The position numbers and the translations under genes were made by a program. A model generated the notes under the pieces. It worked only from the letters and a program-made list of their open reading frames with translations, did no database searches and had not been told where the DNA came from. A stretch of 64,000 bases of DNA from JACKAQ01 sp965227145 (GTDB taxonomy: Bacteria > Calditrichota > Calditrichia > RBG-13-44-9 > J075), in NCBI GenBank assembly GCA_965227145.1, contig OZ245730.1, forward strand, positions 5,270,001 to 5,334,000, given 5' to 3'. This document shows, piece after piece, positions 44,107-51,969 of the stretch. Each line of letters opens with the position of its first letter. Positions within the stretch are counted from its first letter, which is position 1.

Positions 44107-44331
44107 CTATTCATTAATGGATTTTCGGATAATTTCCAGCTCATATTTAATTTTATTTATATATTTCTGGCGTGAAAACGGGTCGCTTTCGCCCACATTT
44201 TCCAACAGATACATCGACGTTCCAATAACGTTCAACCGGTTTCGGATAAAAGCCAACACCAAAGCATCCTGCGTAACCGATGAAATTTCCGGATTTGATT
44301 TCATTGCGTACGAATGCGACAACGATTGCAT
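44107..44331 (-). CDS. Small DHp-like protein lacking the phospho-acceptor His
   Basis: A predicted 74-residue protein. The segment AFIRNRLNVIGTSMYLLEN aligns by eye with the HisKA motif of the next gene (NHEIRTPLTIIKGYLEIL): the arginine, leucine and helix pattern match, but Ala and Phe stand where His and Glu should be. The rest (YINKIKYELEIIRKSI) could be the second helix of the hairpin. I chose the ATG at 44331 because GGGGA lies seven bases upstream; an ATG nine codons earlier is possible. A phosphorylation-dead dimerisation partner or anti-kinase is an inference. Confidence 0.5.
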   Translation of the reverse strand: MQSLSHSYAMKSNPEISSVTQDALVLAFIRNRLNVIGTSMYLLENVGESDPFSRQKYINKIKYELEIIRKSINE

Positions 44332-44512
44332 TTTCTTTCCCCTGTTTTGTTCCGACATTCCCTATCGTAATTTTTAAGCTTTGCCTCATCCCTGAGTCTT
44401 GGCCACATATATAAACATCGCCACTTTTGGGCGTTAGTTTAAAACTTTTCGATTAAAAAAATCTCATTTCCGGGGCAAATCGAGAAGGGATAAAATGCGG
44501 TAGAAACAGAAG

Positions 44513-45598
44513 TTATTTGCCGTTGCTCATCAAAATACTGAGAAATCGCAGCTCGTCGATGTTTTCGAAAATAATTTTGATAATTACAGAGAGCGGGACA
44601 GCCAGAAACATCCCGATAATTCCCCACAGCCATCCCCAAAAAATCAGCGAGAACAGCACAACCAGCGGACTGAGATTGACACTGCCGCCGACAATTTGCG
44701 GGTCCAGCACGCTGCCCATTATAAATTGAATAGTAGTGAGCAACAGCGCAACCATCAAAATAGTGAGATAGCTTTCGAATTGAATAAGCGCGATGGTCAG
44801 CGGTAAAACGGTGGCGATCACCGAACCGATACTGGGAATAAAATTGAGCAGAAAGGTGAGGATTACCCAAATCATGGCAAATTCCACCTCAAAATAGAAC
44901 AGCACAGCCGCCGCCAAAGCCGCCGTCGCCAGGCTGATGAGGGTTTTCATCAAAATATATTTTTGAATTTGCTCGTTCACATTTGAAAACAGCGCCACAA
45001 TTTTTGCGGAGCGTTTGCCGTCAAACGCCAAATCCAGCTTTTTGATAAACTGGTTGCGTCCCAACAAAATGAAAAACAGGAACAGGATCACCAAAACCGT
45101 GTTGGACAAAAAGCGCGTGATGGAGCTGAGCGTTGTGGTGATAATATCCGTCACCGAAAGCTGGTTGAGATCCGCCAGAATCTGGAATCGCTCTGAACCG
45201 CCGAGTTGCTCGTTATACAATTCCGGTGGAATTTTGAATATTTTTGCCAAATTGGTGAACACATTCGCCATCAACTTGCTGAAGCGGTCTTCATAAAACG
45301 GGAACTCCTCGGCAAACGACTGAATACTTTGATTGATGAGGAGCCCGACCATCAGCAAAATCAAAAAAGTAATGACTACCGAAATGAGGATGGCAATGGC
45401 GCTCGGCAGTTTCCGGTGCTCAAAAAATGAAATAACCGGATTAAGGATGTAGCCAAAAAACACCGCCAACGCAAATGGCAACACAATCCCGCGCGCCTGA
45501 TACAGCACAGCACCAACGCCCATAACAGTTAAAACACTGAGCAGGGTTATCATAATCCGCGAATCGCGAATCATCATTTGTCGGGTTTCGTTGCTCAT
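44513..45598 (-). CDS. AI-2E transporter (PerM) family permease
   Basis: A 361-residue inner-membrane protein with about eight helices. The amino-terminal pair spans ITLLSVLTVMGVGAVLYQA and GIVLPFALAVFFGYILNPVI. The carboxy-terminal part has the family blocks FLLNFIPSIGSVIATVLPL, LDPQIVGGSVNLSPLVVLF and FWGWLWGIIGMFLAVPLS. Relatives export autoinducer-2 or act as Na+/H+ antiporters or general exporters; the substrate here is unknown. It lies 57 bases downstream of the YpfJ-type protease gene on the same strand. Confidence 0.9.
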   Translation of the reverse strand: MSNETRQMMIRDSRIMITLLSVLTVMGVGAVLYQARGIVLPFALAVFFGYILNPVISFFEHRKLPSAIAILISVVITFLILLMVGLLINQSIQSFAEEFPFYEDRFSKLMANVFTNLAKIFKIPPELYNEQLGGSERFQILADLNQLSVTDIITTTLSSITRFLSNTVLVILFLFFILLGRNQFIKKLDLAFDGKRSAKIVALFSNVNEQIQKYILMKTLISLATAALAAAVLFYFEVEFAMIWVILTFLLNFIPSIGSVIATVLPLTIALIQFESYLTILMVALLLTTIQFIMGSVLDPQIVGGSVNLSPLVVLFSLIFWGWLWGIIGMFLAVPLSVIIKIIFENIDELRFLSILMSNGK

Positions 45599-45655
45599 CT
45601 GCGATCGGGTTTCCAGTTACAAAATTATTTGTGTATCAATCTATTTTTATTATAG

Positions 45656-46513
45656 TTACAACGTTGAGGCTTCGAACGTATTGCCCTGATTCACATCGCC
45701 GGATTTAAAGCCTTTCAAAAACCAACGCATCCGCTGCTCAGAGGTTCCGTGAGTAAATGCATCCGGCACAACGTAACCTTTCATTTGCTTCTGGATGCGA
45801 TCGTCACCAACTGCGCTGGCCGCGTTGATGGCTTCCTCGATATCGCCTTCTTCGAGAATATTTTTCATTTTCTGGGCGTGATTTGCCCATACTCCGGCGT
45901 AAAAATCGGCCTGCAATTCCAGCCGCACCAGATATTTGTTAAACTCCGCTTCGCTGAGTCGGTTGCGCAGCGACATCACTTGCTGCGATGTGCCCAACAA
46001 ATTTTGCACATGATGCCCGACTTCGTGGGCGATCACATACGCCATCGCGAAATCGCCGGGCGCTTTAAATTTTTGCTGCAATTCCTGATAAAATGACAAA
46101 TCGATATAAATTTTCTCATCGCCGGGGCAATAAAACGGACCGGTTGCGGCGCTGTTCATTCCGCAGGCCGATTGCACCATTCCGCTATACAGCACCATTG
46201 TCGGTTTGCGGTAGCTGCTGCCGGATTGCCGGAAAATGGTGTCCCACACATCTTCCGCATCCGCCAAAACCACGGATACAAATTGCGCCAGTTGATCTTC
46301 CTCCGCCGATGGCTGATAATTGCTCGACGCTGAAGGAGCACTTCCCAAATCCGTTAAGTTCAGGAAATCCAGCGGGTTACCGCCGAGCATCCACACGACC
46401 AGCAATATTACGATGGTGCCTATACCACCACCAAACAGCTTTCGCGGTGCGGAACCACCACTGCCGCGACGATCTTCTACATTTGAACTTTGTCTTCTGC
46501 CTTGCCAACGCAT
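45656..46513 (-). CDS. Neutral zinc metallopeptidase, YpfJ/KPN_02809 family
   Basis: A 285-residue membrane-anchored protease. The amino-terminal MRWQGRRQSSNVEDRR and a glycine-rich stretch precede one membrane helix (IGTIVILLVVWMLGG), as in the YpfJ family. The catalytic motif is YVIAHEVGHHVQNLLG (HExxH), with FYCPGDEKIYIDLSFY before it and LELQADFYAGVWANH after it, the latter holding the third metal ligand region. A GGAG site precedes the ATG. Physiological substrate not established. Confidence 0.92.
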   Translation of the reverse strand: MRWQGRRQSSNVEDRRGSGGSAPRKLFGGGIGTIVILLVVWMLGGNPLDFLNLTDLGSAPSASSNYQPSAEEDQLAQFVSVVLADAEDVWDTIFRQSGSSYRKPTMVLYSGMVQSACGMNSAATGPFYCPGDEKIYIDLSFYQELQQKFKAPGDFAMAYVIAHEVGHHVQNLLGTSQQVMSLRNRLSEAEFNKYLVRLELQADFYAGVWANHAQKMKNILEEGDIEEAINAASAVGDDRIQKQMKGYVVPDAFTHGTSEQRMRWFLKGFKSGDVNQGNTFEASTL

Positions 46514-46628
46514 AGACGTATCTCCAATGAATATTTGTAAACGTTAAACGGCAAAATACGGTGATTTTTGCCGTTTCGCAGTTGCGTTAGAGAATAGCGA
46601 TGAAAAATGATTTTATCAATAGCCAAAA

Positions 46629-49358
46629 TCAATGCGCTTCCAGCCAATTGGCGCCGACGCCGGCATCCGCTTTCAGCGGCACATCCAGTTGCATGGCGTT
46701 TTCCATTTCGCTGACCACCAGTTTTTTCACCGCGTCGATTTCGCTTTTCGGCACCTCGAACACCAGTTCGTCGTGCACCTGCAAAATCATTTTGGCCTGA
46801 TGTTTTTCGTTCGCCAAACGGTTGTGAATATTGATCATCGCCAGTTTGATGAGATCGGCGGAACTGCCCTGAATGGGCGTGTTGATCGCCACGCGTTCGG
46901 CAATTTGCCGCTGTGTGCCGTTGCGACTGGCGATATCCGGAATGTAGCGGCGGCGATTCAACAACGTGGTCACATACAATTGTTCGCGGGTCATTGCGAT
47001 CGTATCTCTAATATAATCATTTACTTTGGGGAATCGCGCAAAGTAATTGGTGATAATCATTTCCGCTTCGTCCACACCGATATCCAGCCGTCCGGCCAGC
47101 CCGTATCGCGAGATGCCATAAATAATCCCGAAATTCACTTCCTTCGCTTTGCGACGCATGTCGGCGGTCACTTCGGCAATCGGCACGCTGAACACTGCCG
47201 CCGCCGTGCTGCTGTGAATATCTTCGCCGCGAACGAAGGCTTCTTTCAACGCTTCGTCGCCGGAAATGTGCGCGACCATCCGCAATTCCACTTGCGAATA
47301 ATCCGCCGAAAGGATAACGCTGTTGGCATCCGCCGGGATGAACGCTTTGCGGATTTCCCGCCCGCGCTCGCCGCGAATGGGAATATTTTGCAGGTTCGGA
47401 TCGCTGCTGGAGAGCCGCCCGGTTGCCGCGATGGTCTGATTGAACGAGGTGTGCAATCGCCCGGTTCGCGGGCTGATCAGCAGCGGCAGCGCGTCCACAT
47501 ACGTCGATTTCAATTTGGTCATCTTGCGATATTCCAAAATTTTGTACACCACCGGATGTTTTTCATATTTCATCAGCGTGTCTTCCGCGGTAGAAAATTG
47601 CCCGGTTGCGGTGCGTTTCGGCGCGCGTTTGCCGATCTCTTTGTGAATTTCCAGCTTCTCGAACAAAATATTGCCCAACTGTTGCGGCGAATTCAAATTG
47701 AACGCTTCCCCGGCGATTTCAGAAATTTCCGCGGTCAGGCGCTCCGCATCGGTGCCCAACTGAACGGACATCTCCGCGAGGAAATCCGTGTCCAGCCCCA
47801 CACCGTTGATTTCCATTTTCAGCAGCACGTTCACCAACGGCATTTCCACTTCGCGAAACAGCTTTTCGGTTTCAGATTCTTTCAATTTTTCCGCGAGAAT
47901 TTCTTTCAATTGCAGGGTGATGTCCGCATCTTCGCAGGCATACGGGCTGGTTTCCGCTATCGGAATTTCGTCCATACTTTTCTGGTTTTTGCCCTTTTTG
48001 CCGATCAGCTCCTCGATGGGAATCATTTTGTAGCCGAGATATTTTTCAGCAAGCACATCCAGTTTGTTTTGGCGGGTTTCGGAGGTGGCGAGGCAATTGG
48101 CGATCATCGTATCAAAAGCCATTCCCTGCACCGCGATGCCGTGCTGCCAGAGCATCAGCGCATCAAATTTGATGTTCTGCCCGCCTTTTTTGATATCCGG
48201 ATTTTCGAGAATGGGCTTCAGTGCAGCCAGCGCTTCATCGCGAGAGAGCTTGCTTTCCGGATGACCGAACGCCACGTAATACGCTGTTTTCGCCTGCCAA
48301 CTAAAGGCAACGCCGATCACGTCCGAACGGAACGCGTCCAGTCCGGTGGTTTCCGTATCGAACACGATAAACGATTGTTTTTTCAGCAGTTCGACGAGCG
48401 ATTTCAATTTTTCCGGGGTGTCCACCAAATGATAATTTTGTTTCGCATCGTCAAATGATTGCTCCGCTTTTGGCGGTTCGACGCCCACATTTTCATACAA
48501 TTTGGGGATGAGCGTGCGGAATTCCAGATCCTCAAACAGCGGCGCAAGCAGATCCGGTTTGACCGGCGTAATTTTGATTGACTCCCAATCGAAATCGATC
48601 GGCACTTCCGTATTGATGGTCACCAGCGTTCGCGAAAGATCCGCTTTGTCGCGGTTTTCCGCGAGGCTTTCCTTCACCGCTTTTTTGGTGATATTTTCCA
48701 GATTCTCGTAAATGCTGTCGATCGAACCGAATTCTTGCAACAGGCTGCGGGCGGTTTTGTCGCCCACTTTCGGGACACCGGGAACGTTGTCGCTGCTGTC
48801 GCCCATCAACGCCAGATAGTCGATTACCTGCAATGGCGTAAGTCCAAATTTTTCCATCACATACGCTTCGTTCATAATTTCGGAATCGGAGCCGGGACGC
48901 ATGCTGTACATGTGGATGTGCGGGGAGAGCAGTTGCATCATATCTTTGTCGGACGTTGCCATGAACACCTCAAAACCCTGCTCTTCGCCGCGTTTGGCCA
49001 GCGTGCCGATCACGTCGTCTGCCTCAAAGCCTTTTTTCTCCAGCAACGGCACGTCGAACGCTTTGGTTAATTCCACGATTCGCGGGTATTGCGCCGCCAT
49101 ATCTTCGGGCATTTTTTCGCGGGTGGCTTTGTAATCCGCATACATTTCGTGACGAAATGTGGGACCTTTCGGGTCGAAAACCACTGCCAGATATTCGGGT
49201 TTTTCATCCAGAATAATGCGCAGCAAATATTGCGCAAATCCCCACGCCGCGCTGGTGTTTTCACCTTTGGAATTGATCAGCGGATTGCGGATAAACGCAA
49301 AATAGGAGCGATAAAACAGCGCGGAGCCATCTATTAAAAATAAACGTTTGCGAGCCAT
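46629..49358 (-). CDS. polA: DNA polymerase I
   Basis: Repair and Okazaki-fragment polymerase. The 909-residue protein has all three domains: 5' nuclease (FLIDGSALFYRSYFA, DKDMMQLL, GDSSDNVPGVP), 3'-5' proofreading exonuclease with intact motifs (VFDTETTGLD, GQNIKFDAL, YACEDAD) and polymerase (SADYSQVELR, RRKAKEVNFGIIYG with Phe at the dNTP-selectivity site, LQVHDELVFE). I chose the ATG at 49358; a TTG two codons upstream starts the longer frame. Many polA genes lack a working proofreading site, so its retention here is worth noting. Confidence 0.97.
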   Translation of the reverse strand: MARKRLFLIDGSALFYRSYFAFIRNPLINSKGENTSAAWGFAQYLLRIILDEKPEYLAVVFDPKGPTFRHEMYADYKATREKMPEDMAAQYPRIVELTKAFDVPLLEKKGFEADDVIGTLAKRGEEQGFEVFMATSDKDMMQLLSPHIHMYSMRPGSDSEIMNEAYVMEKFGLTPLQVIDYLALMGDSSDNVPGVPKVGDKTARSLLQEFGSIDSIYENLENITKKAVKESLAENRDKADLSRTLVTINTEVPIDFDWESIKITPVKPDLLAPLFEDLEFRTLIPKLYENVGVEPPKAEQSFDDAKQNYHLVDTPEKLKSLVELLKKQSFIVFDTETTGLDAFRSDVIGVAFSWQAKTAYYVAFGHPESKLSRDEALAALKPILENPDIKKGGQNIKFDALMLWQHGIAVQGMAFDTMIANCLATSETRQNKLDVLAEKYLGYKMIPIEELIGKKGKNQKSMDEIPIAETSPYACEDADITLQLKEILAEKLKESETEKLFREVEMPLVNVLLKMEINGVGLDTDFLAEMSVQLGTDAERLTAEISEIAGEAFNLNSPQQLGNILFEKLEIHKEIGKRAPKRTATGQFSTAEDTLMKYEKHPVVYKILEYRKMTKLKSTYVDALPLLISPRTGRLHTSFNQTIAATGRLSSSDPNLQNIPIRGERGREIRKAFIPADANSVILSADYSQVELRMVAHISGDEALKEAFVRGEDIHSSTAAAVFSVPIAEVTADMRRKAKEVNFGIIYGISRYGLAGRLDIGVDEAEMIITNYFARFPKVNDYIRDTIAMTREQLYVTTLLNRRRYIPDIASRNGTQRQIAERVAINTPIQGSSADLIKLAMINIHNRLANEKHQAKMILQVHDELVFEVPKSEIDAVKKLVVSEMENAMQLDVPLKADAGVGANWLEAH

Positions 49359-49460
49359 TGGCAAAAATTCCCGTTTTTTTGAGGTTCACTGTTGGGCAAA
49401 AATATGATTTTCGACAGGCAATATAGCGACATTCGGCGGCGTTTGAAAAGCGCAAAATTG

Positions 49461-49553
49461 TAGGGACGCTTCACGAAGCGGCCAAAATGTAGAGGCGCTC
49501 CACGAAGCGCCTGAATTATTATCAGGAGATTCCTGCATTCGCAGGAATGACAG
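49461..49553. repeat. Cluster of three short palindromes upstream of polA
   Basis: Two tandem units, GTAGGGACGCTTCACGAAGC and GTAGAGGCGCTCCACGAAGC, each form a hairpin (CGCTTCACGAAGCG at 49467; AGGCGC/GCGCCT at 49493-49512). They are followed by the ATTCCTGCATTCGCAGGAAT palindrome at 49529-49548, shared with copies at 1285, 4600 and 5755. The polA-acylase gap of 272 bases contains nothing else I can support. Confidence 0.7.
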
Positions 49554-49630
49554 GCACAGTTTTATTTCCCCACAGTAAGGAATAGTCTGCGACAATTCCA
49601 ATTTTATCCTTTATCCTTCACCCTTCATCC

Positions 49631-51940
49631 TTATTTCCCGGGCAACAATTTCAGCAAACCGGCTTTGCGCTCGAACACTTTTTCTTTGCTGAATGGCACA
49701 TTCCAGCGTTTGCCTTCCTGCCACATTTTCAAAAAATCATCGTAATGCGGGCTGAACGGGTTGCCGGATTGTCCCAAATTTCCGTTGATGGTGAAGCCGT
49801 CCACATCTGCCCAATCCAGCACAAAGCGCATGCTCGGTGCGGCGGCGCAGTGGAATTCCTGTTCGTCGGCAATCCAGAAATTGAAATTGGCGTTCAACGT
49901 GCCGTTGTCACCGCCGATGGGATACGGTCCGCGATTCAATCCAAGCCAGGTGTCCAAAATACTGACCACGCCCAACGGGTGATCGATCACCAATTTGTTG
50001 ATTTCGCCATACGCCGGACGACCGAAAGTATCGAGCACGTATTGCAACGCGCTGCCGGAAACATCCGCCATATTTTCCACTTTGTCGCTGGTGCGTTTAT
50101 CGTCGATAACGGTTGCCCAGCCATCGCTGAGCGTTTCTTCCAAAATGCGTTTGCCGGTTTTCCAGCTCTCGCCGAGTTCATCTTCAAACACTGTTTTTGG
50201 CAGAAATTCCCACCACAGCCGGAACGTTGCCGCGGTTTTGCTGTCCGCGGTCATCGCGCCGTCCCAATTTTCGATTTCCGCGGCCAGCTCCGCATTGTTC
50301 ATTTTGCGGGCGCCGTCTGCCATCAGTTGCTTCCAGCGCAGCGCTACGCCGGAGATATCGTCCATCTGCATCGCGAAACAATCCTCGACGCTAAACTGTT
50401 GTTTTTCCTGCAATAATTGCGTGGCACGGGTGATGCGGTACGGGTCGTAAAATCCCGGCAGCGGATACGGCCATTCGCTTTCCGAAACGATCCGGTTGTT
50501 GCAGGTTGCCGCCCATCCGGAGGGCGGATTGAACACATACGGCGTTTCCTCCAACGGATGATATCCCGACCAATGTTGAACGCTATCCGCACCGTTGAGC
50601 AGCGCGTATGTATTAATATTGTTGCGAACCGGAATCGGTGCGCCAAGTTGATAACCGATATTCCCGCGAATATCCGAATACGTCCAGTTGACATCCAGCG
50701 CGCCAAAATTGGTGACGATTTTGCGGAAATCAGCAAAATTATCCGCGTTTTGCAATTCGAGCGACGATGCCATCATTTTCGCGGGCGAAAAATCCCAGCC
50801 TGCCCAGCGGATCACCACCACATGATCTTTTTGCATATCGATCACCGGACCGAACGGCGTGGCAAACATTGTTTCGCTGCGGCTGCTCGATTCGTCTTTC
50901 ACGGGAATTTTTTCCTCGAACACTTCCATCGCCACGCTGCCATCCGGCGTGATAATTTTCAGGCTGTCCTGCGGATCGCGCGTAAATCGATAATAATCAA
51001 TCACATCCACCGACGCGACAGTGAACGCGAAAGCGATTTTTCCGTTGTGACCCATCACCACACCCGGAATGCCCGGAACGGTGACGCCCAAAACATTGGT
51101 GCCCTGCGCGGAATGCAGCCCGGCGAGATACCAGAATCCCGGCACGCGGCGCACTTCCAAATGCGGATCGCTGCTGTGGATGGCTGCACCGGAAGCGGAT
51201 TTTTGCGGAGCGATGACCCAGGAATTGGAGGCTACGGTCATCCGGAAATCGTAGTTGATTGCGCTGAACATCGCATCTTCGCTGATTGGCGGCACGGTGG
51301 CGGGCGACCAGTTTTGCGGCTGGTGCAATTTCTCGAATACGGCTTCGCCGAGGCTGTCGGCAAGTGCGCGAAATTCCGGCTCGCGATCCATCAGCGAATG
51401 CGCATACCACGTCTGGTAGCTGGCGATGCTCAAACAATCCTTTATTTTCCACGGTTCGGGATCGATGCCCAAAATCACAAATTCCGGCGGCATAATGGAT
51501 TTGTGCGCAATCCACGCGTTGATGCCCGCGCAATAGCTTTCCAGCGCCTGTGCGGTTTCCGGCGTCAATTCGGCTTCCGCCATTCGCCCGATGCGTTTGA
51601 ACCGCAATCGCCGCTGGCGTTTGTCCACTTCGTATGCGGCTTCACCAAAGGCTTCGGACAGCTCGCCGCGAACGTAACGGCGGGTTAATTCCATCTGAAA
51701 CAGCCGTTCTGAGGCATGCAGCCAGCCCAGCGAAAAGTTCAAATCGTCGTCGGTTTCCGTCCAGATTTGGGGAATACCGCGATCGTCAAATGTAATTTCA
51801 ACGGGATTTTTTACGCCGGAAATGACGATTTCGCCACTGTAATCCGCGACGGAAAACGAGAGAACAAATCTTCCGACAAACCAAATCAACACTGGAGCGA
51901 TGAGCAATGCAGCCAGAACAATCAACAATTTTCGTTTCAA
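49631..51940 (-). CDS. Penicillin acylase family N-terminal nucleophile hydrolase
   Basis: A 769-residue exported hydrolase, probably periplasmic and processed into two chains. After an amino-terminal helix (LLIVLAALLIAPVLIWFVG) comes the alpha part with DDRGIPQIWTET, LGWLHASERLFQMELTRR and GELSEAFG. The nucleophile is probably Ser238 in VASNSWVIAPQ, where autocleavage would occur, followed by SSDPHL and VPGIPGVVMGHNGKIAF. It starts with TTG at 51940 behind AGGAGT; the open frame beyond belongs to the oxidoreductase gene. It lies 29 bases downstream of that gene. Substrates of relatives are acyl amides, including penicillins and acyl-homoserine lactones. Confidence 0.9.
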   Translation of the reverse strand: MKRKLLIVLAALLIAPVLIWFVGRFVLSFSVADYSGEIVISGVKNPVEITFDDRGIPQIWTETDDDLNFSLGWLHASERLFQMELTRRYVRGELSEAFGEAAYEVDKRQRRLRFKRIGRMAEAELTPETAQALESYCAGINAWIAHKSIMPPEFVILGIDPEPWKIKDCLSIASYQTWYAHSLMDREPEFRALADSLGEAVFEKLHQPQNWSPATVPPISEDAMFSAINYDFRMTVASNSWVIAPQKSASGAAIHSSDPHLEVRRVPGFWYLAGLHSAQGTNVLGVTVPGIPGVVMGHNGKIAFAFTVASVDVIDYYRFTRDPQDSLKIITPDGSVAMEVFEEKIPVKDESSSRSETMFATPFGPVIDMQKDHVVVIRWAGWDFSPAKMMASSLELQNADNFADFRKIVTNFGALDVNWTYSDIRGNIGYQLGAPIPVRNNINTYALLNGADSVQHWSGYHPLEETPYVFNPPSGWAATCNNRIVSESEWPYPLPGFYDPYRITRATQLLQEKQQFSVEDCFAMQMDDISGVALRWKQLMADGARKMNNAELAAEIENWDGAMTADSKTAATFRLWWEFLPKTVFEDELGESWKTGKRILEETLSDGWATVIDDKRTSDKVENMADVSGSALQYVLDTFGRPAYGEINKLVIDHPLGVVSILDTWLGLNRGPYPIGGDNGTLNANFNFWIADEQEFHCAAAPSMRFVLDWADVDGFTINGNLGQSGNPFSPHYDDFLKMWQEGKRWNVPFSKEKVFERKAGLLKLLPGK

Positions 51941-51969
51941 CAGGCGACTCCTTTTGGGGAATTTTGGGA

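Noticed and set aside
46632..48458. A 608-codon open frame on the plus strand
   Set aside because: It lies wholly antisense to polA, has no family similarity and is rich in His, Arg and Phe, as expected for the complement of a well-coded gene.
50417..51688. A 423-codon open frame on the plus strand opposite the acylase
   Set aside because: Antisense shadow; composition and lack of motifs match other complements.
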